DNA of 5,470 nt from Candidatus Omnitrophota bacterium. GTDB taxonomy: Bacteria; Omnitrophota; Gorgyraeia; Gygaellales; Profunditerraquicolaceae. Position 1 is the first letter of the stretch. Each line of letters starts with the position of its first letter. The translations under genes were made by a program, and so were the position numbers. The DNA is taken from contig JAQUMS010000109.1 in NCBI GenBank assembly GCA_028717985.1, positions 1-5,470 on the forward strand. Reading direction: 5' to 3'. The notes beneath the pieces are model-generated. The model was not told the DNA's origin, searched no databases, and was given only the letters and a program-made list of their open reading frames with translations. Positions 1-5,470 of the stretch are shown here, one piece after another.

Positions 1-331
1 CACACATATCAAAAGAATCATTCTTAAAAGGCAATTTTTCCGCGGGCGACAACACGATCGTATCCGCGCATCTTCGAGCCTTCCTGGCCATTGCCGGGCA
101 GATATCAACGCCGACAACACGCTTGACCGATCCTTTAAACTCCCGCGCGATCCTGCCGGTCCCGATAGCGATATCAAGGACACATGAACCCCGACCAGCC
201 TGGGCCAAACCGCTGATCGCGTGGATCAAAACGGGATCATCAACCCAGCTGGAAGAACGATTGTATAACGACGCTCTTTTGGTAAAATGCTTTACCGGAT
301 TTTCTTTCGCTGCTCGCCGATTATTGCTCAA
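1..331 (-). CDS. Class I SAM-dependent methyltransferase (UbiE type), copy 2, 3' partial
   Basis: An open frame running off the left edge, with 110 codons visible from a TTG at 331. The translation shows motif I VLDIAIGTGRIA (51-62), the acidic residue Asp76 in GVDIC, and SPAEKLPFKNDSFDM (95-109), the motif II region. This is a standard SAM methyltransferase N-terminal half. The start is uncertain. TTG at 331 overlaps the preceding stop by 11 bases and gives an N-terminus about the same length as methyltransferase copy 1. An in-frame ATG at 370 would add 13 residues and overlap the radical SAM gene by 50 bases. Neither has a good ribosome site; I prefer the TTG on length grounds. Segments FTKRASLY...WVDDPVLI match FATRSSTF...WITDKNLI of copy 1, so the two are related, though divergence is considerable. 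It is likely the next gene of the same operon. The acceptor is unknown. Confidence 0.82.
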   Translation of the reverse strand, partial: MSNNRRAAKENPVKHFTKRASLYNRSSSWVDDPVLIHAISGLAQAGRGSCVLDIAIGTGRIAREFKGSVKRVVGVDICPAMARKARRCADTIVLSPAEKLPFKNDSFDMC

Positions 332-1733
332 ACCCGAGCTCTCTTTCTTTTGTAATTTTCCATATTTCATGGAAATAATGCCGTAATGTTTCTTCTTTCA
401 GTCCCGTAAGATTAATGATCTCGTCATCCTGATCGCTCACCTTACGCCCCGAAAGCATTGTGAGAAATTCAATAGTATCGGGGATCTTGTTTGTTTCACG
501 CGCGTATTGGTACAAACTTGTCCCGGGGAAAGGCACAAGATATTTAACCAGAGGGAGAAATCTGCTCGTTCGGATATACTCAAGCATCTTTTGCAAAGAA
601 TCCTCCGTCTCGCCGTATAAACCGACAATAAAAAGCCCCCGGACATCCAACCCGGCATCCTGCGCGGTCTTTACCGCGTGATTGATCTCTTCTATCTTTA
701 TGTTTTTCCTGTTCTCATCCAGGATATTCTGTTCATATGATTCTATGCCGAACCATATCCCCAAACACCCGGTTTCCTTAAGGGATTCCGCGAGAAATTT
801 ACTGACTTTTTGCACACGGGCGAAACAATGATATTTCACGTGGTATTTCTTTAAAATCTTACATACCTCAACGGCACGTTTCTCGATCACGTTAAACGTT
901 AAATCATTTAACCAGGTATAATCAAAACGGGTGGTTTGTTTAAGACGCGCCACTTCCTGCTCAAATCTTTCCAGGCTCTTAAATCTCAAGCCGGGAATTG
1001 TTTTAAAACAAAAAGAACATTCCTGGGGGCATCCCCTCATCGACGATATTAATATTTGCCCGTTCCGGACTATACTGTCATAATTAGGCCAGATCGTATA
1101 ATCAAGATCGGGAAGATTATCAAGATTCTTGATCTGAGGCCGTGCAGGATTACGCGCAACCAAACCGTTAACTTTATACGCCATGCCTTTTATTCCCCTA
1201 AACCCCGACTGTTTCCGGGCAAAAAATGAGTTTAAAAATTCTATAAGCGTAAGTTCACCTTCACCTAAAACCGCGCAATCCGCCGAAGTGTTCTCAAGAA
1301 TAACTTCAGGCAAGGAGGTAACCAGAGGCCCACCCAAAAATATCAATTTTTCCGGATACCGGTCTTTTATTAACCTGGTAATATCCTGCAGAAAAACAAA
1401 AGAATCGCAATACGTGGCAATACCGATACCATCCGCGTCCCGTACTCCGTCAAGAACCAGTTGGTTAATGTTTTCCTTCAGCCGGCAGTCAATAACCTTA
1501 AGCCGAAACCCCATTTTTTTGACAAGAGTTGATATAGAGGTGAATCCTTCAAACGGTCCGGTAACAAGAAATTCCCTGCCCGGTGTAGGTATTTGCGGAG
1601 ATGGAGGAACGATAAGAACTATTGTTTCCGGGCGGACAGGAACAACTTCCGCACGGGATATCTGTTTGAGAATATCCTCCTGAGGATCCGTTTCAGAAGA
1701 ATAATTATACCGGCATACAGGCAGTTTACTCAT
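321..1733 (-). CDS. B12-binding-domain radical SAM protein (class B type), paralog 2
   Basis: A 470-residue protein that aligns with the preceding gene along almost its whole length, with shared blocks such as GGPLVTS, GEGELT, GLFI and DDEI/EDEI-N-T-L near the end. The N-terminal B12-binding-like domain (about 36-170) has PFEG (60-63), FLGGPLVTS (132-140) and VLGEGE (155-160). The radical SAM core (about 226-430) has Cys235-x3-Cys239-x2-Cys242 in SMRGCPQECSFCF, the WFGIES strand (327-332) and VGLYGET (370-376). No histidine occurs in the first 230 residues, so a DxHxxG lower ligand for cobalamin is impossible. Any bound cobalamin would have to be His-off. The ATG overlaps the upstream TGA in ATGA, a classic translational coupling, and a ribosome site precedes it. 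A tandem duplication followed by divergence is the simplest origin. The two may act in successive steps or on related substrates; the reaction is not assignable from sequence. Confidence 0.9.
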   Translation of the reverse strand: MSKLPVCRYNYSSETDPQEDILKQISRAEVVPVRPETIVLIVPPSPQIPTPGREFLVTGPFEGFTSISTLVKKMGFRLKVIDCRLKENINQLVLDGVRDADGIGIATYCDSFVFLQDITRLIKDRYPEKLIFLGGPLVTSLPEVILENTSADCAVLGEGELTLIEFLNSFFARKQSGFRGIKGMAYKVNGLVARNPARPQIKNLDNLPDLDYTIWPNYDSIVRNGQILISSMRGCPQECSFCFKTIPGLRFKSLERFEQEVARLKQTTRFDYTWLNDLTFNVIEKRAVEVCKILKKYHVKYHCFARVQKVSKFLAESLKETGCLGIWFGIESYEQNILDENRKNIKIEEINHAVKTAQDAGLDVRGLFIVGLYGETEDSLQKMLEYIRTSRFLPLVKYLVPFPGTSLYQYARETNKIPDTIEFLTMLSGRKVSDQDDEIINLTGLKEETLRHYFHEIWKITKERELGFEQ

Positions 1734-3208
1734 AACGTATATCCTCTTTCTTCTTTTATCTTTATACGCGGCCGCTTTTTAAATTTTAACGGCTCGGATG
1801 TAAAACGGTTTTCAGAATTCCAGTATTCATACGGCCTGACTTCTATCTGATGATTAATCGCACGATACGCCTTTCTCAGAGCGTTTTCCGGCAGCGCAGT
1901 AAAATTCAATATCTCATCTTCCTCAACGGAGCGTTCCCGGGCCAAAAAATTTAAATGGCCGAGTTCATGCCTGATAATACCTTTTTTTAAAGCATCATAA
2001 TAGAGCGGCGTTCCTGGAAGTGCCGACATATATTTGACGCGCGTGACTTCTTTAAACTGTCTGCAAAATTCAATTGTTTTAGCAAGGCTGTCTCTTGTTT
2101 CTCCCGGCCCTCCGATTATAAAAAGCCCCCCGACTTTCAATCCCGCCTTCCGTGTCAGGGTAATAGCTTTAATAATCTGGTTTTGGGAGACCTTTTTCCT
2201 GAAATACTCAAGGATCTCTTTGGTGATAGACTCGAATCCGTACATCACAATATCGCAGCCTCTTTTTTTCATATGTTCCAGCACGCTCAAATCCACGCCG
2301 TCAACCCGGGTAAAACAACTCCAGCGAAAATCAATCCCCTGAAAAGCCTTATCAAGCAGTGTATGAACTCTTGCCTTTGAATCAACAAATGTCAGATCGC
2401 TCCACCAGGCAAAGCGGTATTTATATTTTTTTAAATACAGCAGTTCTTTTCTCACTCTTTTCGGGGATTTATACCTCAGCAGAGGCATTGCCCTGAAGCA
2501 AAACGTACAGTGCCCCGGGCATCCCCGGCTTGATGTCATAAAAATTTCGGGAACTTCCCCGGTTTTCCTTACATGGGGCCACACTGAAAAATCCTGGAGA
2601 GGCACTGCATCAAGGTTGTGCATTTGTAACCGTCTTGGATTTAACACAACCTGTCCCTGGGCATCCTTCCACGCCAAACCTCTGATATCTTTAAGAGGTA
2701 GTGCCCCCTTCTTTTTCAAAATATGGTCAATCAATTCAATAGTAGTCAACTCGCCTTCGCCTATAACCGCGTAGTCCGCCAGGGTATTATCCATGATCAG
2801 CCGGGAAACAGACGTTACCAGAGGCCCACCGAGTATAACATACCTGCCGCTATCCTCATTTTTTGCGATCTCGATAATCCTTTTAATGAACGGGAAGCTG
2901 TCTTCATACGTCGCTACTGCCACAATATCATACTTTTTTAAAAGTCCGCCTGCCAAGGCTTCGGGATCAAAATTATCCCGTTGGTCGACAATGTCAACTT
3001 CCAGGCCAAGCCCTTTTAAAACAGCGGCAATAATTGACGGACCTTCAAAAGGCGCGCGGTGGACAAACTCCCATCCCCGGGGAACAACAAAACAAGAAGG
3101 CGGAACAACAATTCCGGCTTTTAATCCGCTTTTTGAGCGTTTCATCCCGCCCCGCGTTATCGCATGTAATCTCGCGTAGGTTTGCGTGTTATCAGGATAT
3201 ACATTCAT
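1730..3208 (-). CDS. B12-binding-domain radical SAM protein (class B type), paralog 1
   Basis: A 492-residue protein with two domains. Residues about 30-165 resemble the cobalamin-binding Rossmann domain found before many radical SAM cores: a PFEG turn (53-56), VDIVDQR strand (71-77), ILGGPLVTS (125-133) and the hallmark VIGEGE (148-153). The radical SAM core runs from about 222 to 420. It has the [4Fe-4S] motif Cys230-x3-Cys234-x2-Cys237 in SSRGCPGHCTFCF, the YGFES strand (323-327) and GGPGET (366-371), as in B12-dependent or BchE/MiaB-like enzymes. The usual DxHxxG cobalamin ligand motif is missing. The C-terminal tail (about 463-492) is rich in Lys and Arg and has no counterpart in the paralog. 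Family enzymes use a 5'-deoxyadenosyl radical for methylation, cyclisation or rearrangement; the reaction here is unknown. The ATG at 3208 lies 12 bases after the previous stop with no clear ribosome site. An alternative start is Met22, which sits just before the conserved domain. Confidence 0.9.
   Translation of the reverse strand: MNVYPDNTQTYARLHAITRGGMKRSKSGLKAGIVVPPSCFVVPRGWEFVHRAPFEGPSIIAAVLKGLGLEVDIVDQRDNFDPEALAGGLLKKYDIVAVATYEDSFPFIKRIIEIAKNEDSGRYVILGGPLVTSVSRLIMDNTLADYAVIGEGELTTIELIDHILKKKGALPLKDIRGLAWKDAQGQVVLNPRRLQMHNLDAVPLQDFSVWPHVRKTGEVPEIFMTSSRGCPGHCTFCFRAMPLLRYKSPKRVRKELLYLKKYKYRFAWWSDLTFVDSKARVHTLLDKAFQGIDFRWSCFTRVDGVDLSVLEHMKKRGCDIVMYGFESITKEILEYFRKKVSQNQIIKAITLTRKAGLKVGGLFIIGGPGETRDSLAKTIEFCRQFKEVTRVKYMSALPGTPLYYDALKKGIIRHELGHLNFLARERSVEEDEILNFTALPENALRKAYRAINHQIEVRPYEYWNSENRFTSEPLKFKKRPRIKIKEERGYTL
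1743..1748 (-). promoter_or_regulatory. Ribosome binding site for the second radical SAM gene
   Basis: The minus strand reads AAGAGG, 9 bases ahead of the ATG at 1733 and inside the last codons of the upstream gene. Together with the ATGA overlap it supports this start. It suggests that the second radical SAM protein is both coupled to its paralog and able to recruit ribosomes itself. Confidence 0.55.
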
Positions 3209-3220
3209 ATTTTTATAACT

Positions 3221-3979
3221 TTAAACTTTATTTTTTTTGGATAAAACCGTTTTCAAAACAATCCAATTCCAGTCTTCCAGGACTTCTCCATCCACGACCT
3301 CAACATGACGTTTCTTTTTATATGACGGCGGAGCGTTCTTTACCATAGAAACAACTGAATCACGGACGGATTGGGAGAGTTCAGGGGCGTACTCCATCCA
3401 ACGGTTCACCGACTCCCGTACCACGCACGTGCGGTTTGCTGTGATTTCAAATCCGGACCGTGCCAGATCCGCCATTAAATCCTCGGCAGTATAAAACTTT
3501 AAAAGCAACGGCTGCTTACAGCGGTGGATATTGGAAAGCCAATCCCGGTCATCATCTGAAAACGGCACTGTCAGGCTTACGATAAAAACCCCGTCGGGAA
3601 CCAATACCCGCGAAATTTCAGACAATACGCGCGCGGTATTGAGGAATTGAAACGTCTGCCGGCAGATCAGAAGATGAAAAGATTTTGATTCAAACGGCAT
3701 TTTTTCCGCGGAGCCTTCCGAAACGGGAAAATAGCGGGAAGATATTCCGGCCATACTGCCGCAAATATCCAAACCTTCAACATCCCATCCCTTTGACAAT
3801 AAAGCGCGCCCTATCCTGCCGGTCCCGCAGCATAAATCAAGGGCCTTACCCCGGGGTTTTCCAGCCAAATTCATATGAACGCGGATAAGGTTCTTATCGG
3901 TGATCCAATTGGCAGAATCATCAAACGTAGAAGACCTCGTGGCAAACTGTTTCTTAAGTTTCTGTTCAAGTTGAGACAT
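3221..3979 (-). CDS. Class I SAM-dependent methyltransferase (UbiE/Methyltransf_11 type), copy 1
   Basis: A 252-residue cytosolic Rossmann-fold methyltransferase. SAM-binding motif I is ALDLCCGTGRIG (46-57). The acidic residue that contacts the SAM ribose is Asp71 in GLDIC. Motif II-like AEKMPF (91-96) precedes the HLLICRQTFQFL strand (102-113), and RVLVPDGVFIVS (124-135) is the usual post-motif strand. The C-terminal third (about 150-252) is not a recognised catalytic subdomain and probably shapes the acceptor site. The acceptor atom (O, N or C) cannot be told from sequence. The ATG starts 4 bases after the upstream stop with no recognisable Shine-Dalgarno sequence, so translation probably depends on termination and reinitiation from the cysC-like gene. 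Its N-terminal pattern (F-x2-R-x-S-x-F/Y ... W-I/V-x-D-x2-LI, then GTGRI) recurs in the second methyltransferase at the left edge, indicating related genes. A stand-alone housekeeping role such as quinone methylation is less likely given the neighbours. Confidence 0.88.
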   Translation of the reverse strand: MSQLEQKLKKQFATRSSTFDDSANWITDKNLIRVHMNLAGKPRGKALDLCCGTGRIGRALLSKGWDVEGLDICGSMAGISSRYFPVSEGSAEKMPFESKSFHLLICRQTFQFLNTARVLSEISRVLVPDGVFIVSLTVPFSDDDRDWLSNIHRCKQPLLLKFYTAEDLMADLARSGFEITANRTCVVRESVNRWMEYAPELSQSVRDSVVSMVKNAPPSYKKKRHVEVVDGEVLEDWNWIVLKTVLSKKNKV

Positions 3980-3983
3980 GGGT

Positions 3984-4511
3984 TTAAATTTTTAATTGAT
4001 TTAAGATTTCTCTGACACAATCGTGCGCGTTCATCCGTTCGGTATCAACAACAATATCCGCATCCGCCGGTTCTTCAAAAGGAGAGGATACACCGGTGAA
4101 TTCCCTCAACTCTCCTGACCTGGCTTTTTTATACATGCCCTTGACATCCCGTGTTTCACACATTACCAGACTGCATTTCACGTAAATCAGTATAACATTA
4201 CCGATAATTTTTTTAATCATGTTCCTGTATTCTTCAGTCGGAGAAACAAAGCTCGCGATAACGCAATTCCCGTTATCGTTGAACAATCGCGCGACATGAG
4301 CGGACCTCCGCAAATTTTCTTTCCTGTCCGCCGGAGAAAATCCAAGGTCATCGTTAAGCTTATTTCTCATGTCATCCGCGTCAAGGCACACGGTACGGAT
4401 ACCTATACCATCCAGTGTTTCTTTCAGTTTTATGGACAGAGTCGTCTTACCGGAACACGGCAAACCGGTCAACCACACCGTTGTACGCGACAAACATACG
4501 GCATTTGACAC
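3984..4511 (-). CDS. cysC: Adenylylsulfate kinase-like (CysC family) nucleotide kinase
   Basis: A 175-residue P-loop kinase of the APS kinase family, which normally phosphorylates the 3'-OH of adenosine 5'-phosphosulfate with ATP to make PAPS, the sulfate donor, in the cytosol. Motifs in order: Walker A GLPCSGKT (16-23); LDADDMR (43-49), matching the family LDGDxxR with Ala for Gly but the key Asp kept; LGFSPADRKENLRR (56-69), the DRxENxRR substrate region; a VSPTEEYR segment (89-96) where typical members have SPYRADR; and the lid KGMYKKARSGELREFTG (124-140) followed by PFEEP. It is slightly shorter than typical CysC (about 200 residues), with little sequence before the P-loop. The GTG start is fixed by the strong Shine-Dalgarno site. 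Its stop is 4 bases before the next gene's ATG, so the two are probably coupled. No ATP sulfurylase, PAPS reductase or sulfotransferase is in view, so it may serve sulfation from elsewhere or act on another nucleotide, as the Campylobacter CysC homolog Cj1415 does on CDP-phosphoramidate. Family is certain; substrate is open. Confidence 0.9.
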   Translation of the reverse strand: MSNAVCLSRTTVWLTGLPCSGKTTLSIKLKETLDGIGIRTVCLDADDMRNKLNDDLGFSPADRKENLRRSAHVARLFNDNGNCVIASFVSPTEEYRNMIKKIIGNVILIYVKCSLVMCETRDVKGMYKKARSGELREFTGVSSPFEEPADADIVVDTERMNAHDCVREILNQLKI

Positions 4512-4516
4512 CTTTT

Positions 4517-4524
4517 CCTCCTTA
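4517..4524 (-). promoter_or_regulatory. Strong Shine-Dalgarno site for the cysC-like gene
   Basis: The minus strand reads TAAGGAGG, an eight-base match to the 3' end of 16S rRNA. It is followed by AAAAG (5 bases) and then GTG at 4511. This settles the GTG as the start codon and marks the gene as the efficiently translated head of the operon. Confidence 0.85.
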
Positions 4525-4545
4525 CATAAAAATAATAATCAGACT

Positions 4546-4577
4546 ATTTTACCACAATTTAAAATTTATGCTGTCAA
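4546..4577 (-). promoter_or_regulatory. Putative sigma-70-type promoter upstream of the cysC-like operon
   Basis: On the minus strand a perfect -35-like TTGACA lies at 4577-4572. A TAAAAT -10 box lies at 4551-4546, preceded by TG at the extended -10 position (TGGTAAAAT). The spacer of 20 bases is longer than the ideal 17, so the extended -10 element may do most of the work. Transcription would begin near 4539, leaving a leader of about 28 bases before the GTG. The surrounding gap (4512-4643) is much richer in A+T than the genes, as expected of a promoter region. It is the only intergenic space here large enough to hold a promoter. The call rests on motif match alone. Confidence 0.4.
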
Positions 4578-4643
4578 AATTAACAAAACGAATTACGCAA
4601 ATACATATACCGTTTCATTATTAACCGGGAGAGATATTCATTA

Positions 4644-5470
4644 CTAACCCCTTGACAATATACCGGAAGCACAGGCCAGCCCACCGCCTCCGTTAATAAG
4701 CTGAGTAACACTGATTTCACCGACTACCGTAATACCGGCGCGTTCATATATTTTTCGTGTCTCCGGACAGCCAGACGGCATCACGATTTTTCTTGGGCCG
4801 AGAACCACGAAATTCATAGCATGATTCTTTATAACCTCGTTATTTTCCGGGATAGTAACGATCCTATAGCGGTTCTTTTTCAAGAGAGTTCTGATTTCAG
4901 GCCCGGAGGAACCACTCCGTACCAGTGCCAGAGAGGAATCCACGAGTTGGACCGAACCTAAAAGATGAATACTGCCCCGGGGATTAGGAACAGCGCAACA
5001 CGTTATTTTATCCCGCGCAAGTTCTTCCCGTAACTGCCTAAACCCCTCTTCATTTGTTCTTCTTCCCACTCCCACAGCCACCATGGCCCCGGTGATCCAT
5101 ACCGCGTCGGCTCCTTCAAATGTCCCGGGGCCGGCGATAACAGCCCTAACGCGTATCCCTGTCTTCCGCAAAAACCTCTCCGCGTATACCGTTTCCTGAC
5201 TCCTCACATCAGTACCCATCCTGCATATAACGGCTCCCCGCGGGGTCATAAAAAAAAGATCCCGCGTAAACATCAGATTAAATACGGGATATCGAAAGCC
5301 GCCTTTTCGCGCGCGGACATGGATACAACACGTTTTAATTTTTTGAGCGCGGTACATTTCGACAATCTTTGTGTATTCCGCCACCGCGGACGCATAATCA
5401 ATCGCGCGCGAATGCAAAACAGATCTCGGATCGCAAATCTTCTGAATGGAAAAAGGCGGTTTACACAATG
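4644..5470 (-). CDS. Arginine deiminase / DDAH-superfamily guanidine-modifying enzyme, 5' partial
   Basis: Partial CDS of 274 visible codons ending in TAG, with a TAA directly after it. A TTG at 5468 could be read as a start, but the frame is open to the edge. The usual N-terminal strand of the family (an 'EYG-L--V---P'-like segment) is absent, so I infer that the true start lies outside the window. Numbered from 5468, it shows family hallmarks in order: FTRD (67-70), an R..E pair (R89, E92), EGAD (118-121, family EGGD/DGGD), GRRTNEEG (135-142), a catalytic-type His in IHLLG (His168), and a C-terminal glycine-rich turn with the nucleophile-type Cys in GGGLACASG (Cys266). Enzymes of this fold attack the guanidinium carbon of arginine or methylarginines through the Cys, giving citrulline plus an amine, or transfer the amidino group. 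RTNEEG and the spacing to the His look closest to DDAH-like members. The substrate cannot be assigned. It probably acts in the cytosol; no signal peptide is visible in the part seen. It is separated from the downstream operon by about 130 bases. Confidence 0.85.
   Translation of the reverse strand, partial: LCKPPFSIQKICDPRSVLHSRAIDYASAVAEYTKIVEMYRAQKIKTCCIHVRARKGGFRYPVFNLMFTRDLFFMTPRGAVICRMGTDVRSQETVYAERFLRKTGIRVRAVIAGPGTFEGADAVWITGAMVAVGVGRRTNEEGFRQLREELARDKITCCAVPNPRGSIHLLGSVQLVDSSLALVRSGSSGPEIRTLLKKNRYRIVTIPENNEVIKNHAMNFVVLGPRKIVMPSGCPETRKIYERAGITVVGEISVTQLINGGGGLACASGILSRG

Larger units (their letters stand above)
4512..4643. other. AT-rich intergenic region between guanidine-enzyme gene and operon
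   Basis: This 132-base gap is the only sizeable non-coding sequence in the window. It carries the putative promoter and ribosome site described separately. I find no convincing GC-rich hairpin with a T-run that would terminate the upstream gene, no leader peptide and no recognisable riboswitch. Read-through from the upstream gene therefore remains possible. Confidence 0.7.

Noticed and set aside
123..386. Plus-strand open frame of 87 codons at the left edge
   Set aside because: It is antisense to the partial methyltransferase, whose minus-strand frame contains intact SAM-binding motifs.
437..658. Minus-strand open frame of 73 codons
   Set aside because: It lies in a different frame inside the second radical SAM gene and has no ribosome site or recognisable motif.
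1183..1683. Plus-strand open frame of 166 codons
   Set aside because: It lies wholly opposite the second radical SAM gene, its translation shows no family motif, and the minus-strand protein has full catalytic signatures.
627..2832. Short near-identical DNA stretches shared by the two radical SAM genes (around 1317-1334 and 2814-2830; 628-640 and 2118-2130)
   Set aside because: They encode the conserved GGPLVT and GLFI blocks of the paralogs. They reflect shared coding constraint or duplication, not a separate repeat element.
2793..3179. Plus-strand open frame of 128 codons
   Set aside because: It is antisense to the N-terminal domain of the first radical SAM gene, with low-complexity, motif-free translation.
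4600..4643. Possible terminator after the guanidine-enzyme gene
   Set aside because: The only pairing seen (CCGG with CGG) is short, and no T-run follows, so a terminator call is not supported.

Overview
The window holds six protein-coding genes, all on the minus strand and tightly packed, so it should be read from right to left. Both end genes are cut by the window edges. The only substantial non-coding stretch is about 130 bases (4512-4643). I see no rRNA, tRNA, CRISPR array, insertion sequence or phage gene. Base composition is moderate (mid-40s % G+C by eye) and codon use looks even across the genes. Strong Shine-Dalgarno sites ahead of two genes, ATGA stop/start coupling and the gene families all indicate a bacterium. 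Several class B (cobalamin-domain type) radical SAM genes beside UbiE-like methyltransferases are common in environmental anaerobes and candidate phyla such as Omnitrophota and its relatives. That placement is a low-confidence guess, because no phylogenetic marker is present.

Layout in the direction of transcription: (1) 5470-4644, a guanidino-group-modifying enzyme of the arginine deiminase/DDAH superfamily, missing its N-terminus at the window edge. (2) An AT-rich gap with a plausible extended -10 promoter. (3) 4511-3984, an adenylylsulfate-kinase-like (CysC) protein with a near-perfect ribosome binding site and a GTG start. (4) 3979-3221, a class I SAM methyltransferase. (5) 3208-1730, a radical SAM protein with an N-terminal B12-binding-like domain. 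(6) 1733-321, a second radical SAM protein, a clear paralog of the first, overlapping it by 4 bases. (7) 331 to the left edge, the N-terminal part of a second UbiE-like methyltransferase that overlaps the previous gene.

Genes 3 to 7 are separated by 12 bases or less, or overlap, and very probably form one operon: cysC-like, methyltransferase 1, radical SAM 1, radical SAM 2, methyltransferase 2. The two methyltransferases resemble each other and flank the two paralogous radical SAM genes, giving a mirror-like order. The content (nucleotide or small-molecule kinase, two SAM methyltransferases, two class B radical SAM enzymes, perhaps a guanidine hydrolase or transferase nearby) fits biosynthesis or tailoring of a small molecule, lipid or surface glycan. 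It does not look like primary sulfate assimilation: no ATP sulfurylase, PAPS reductase or sulfotransferase is in view. The product cannot be deduced from this window.
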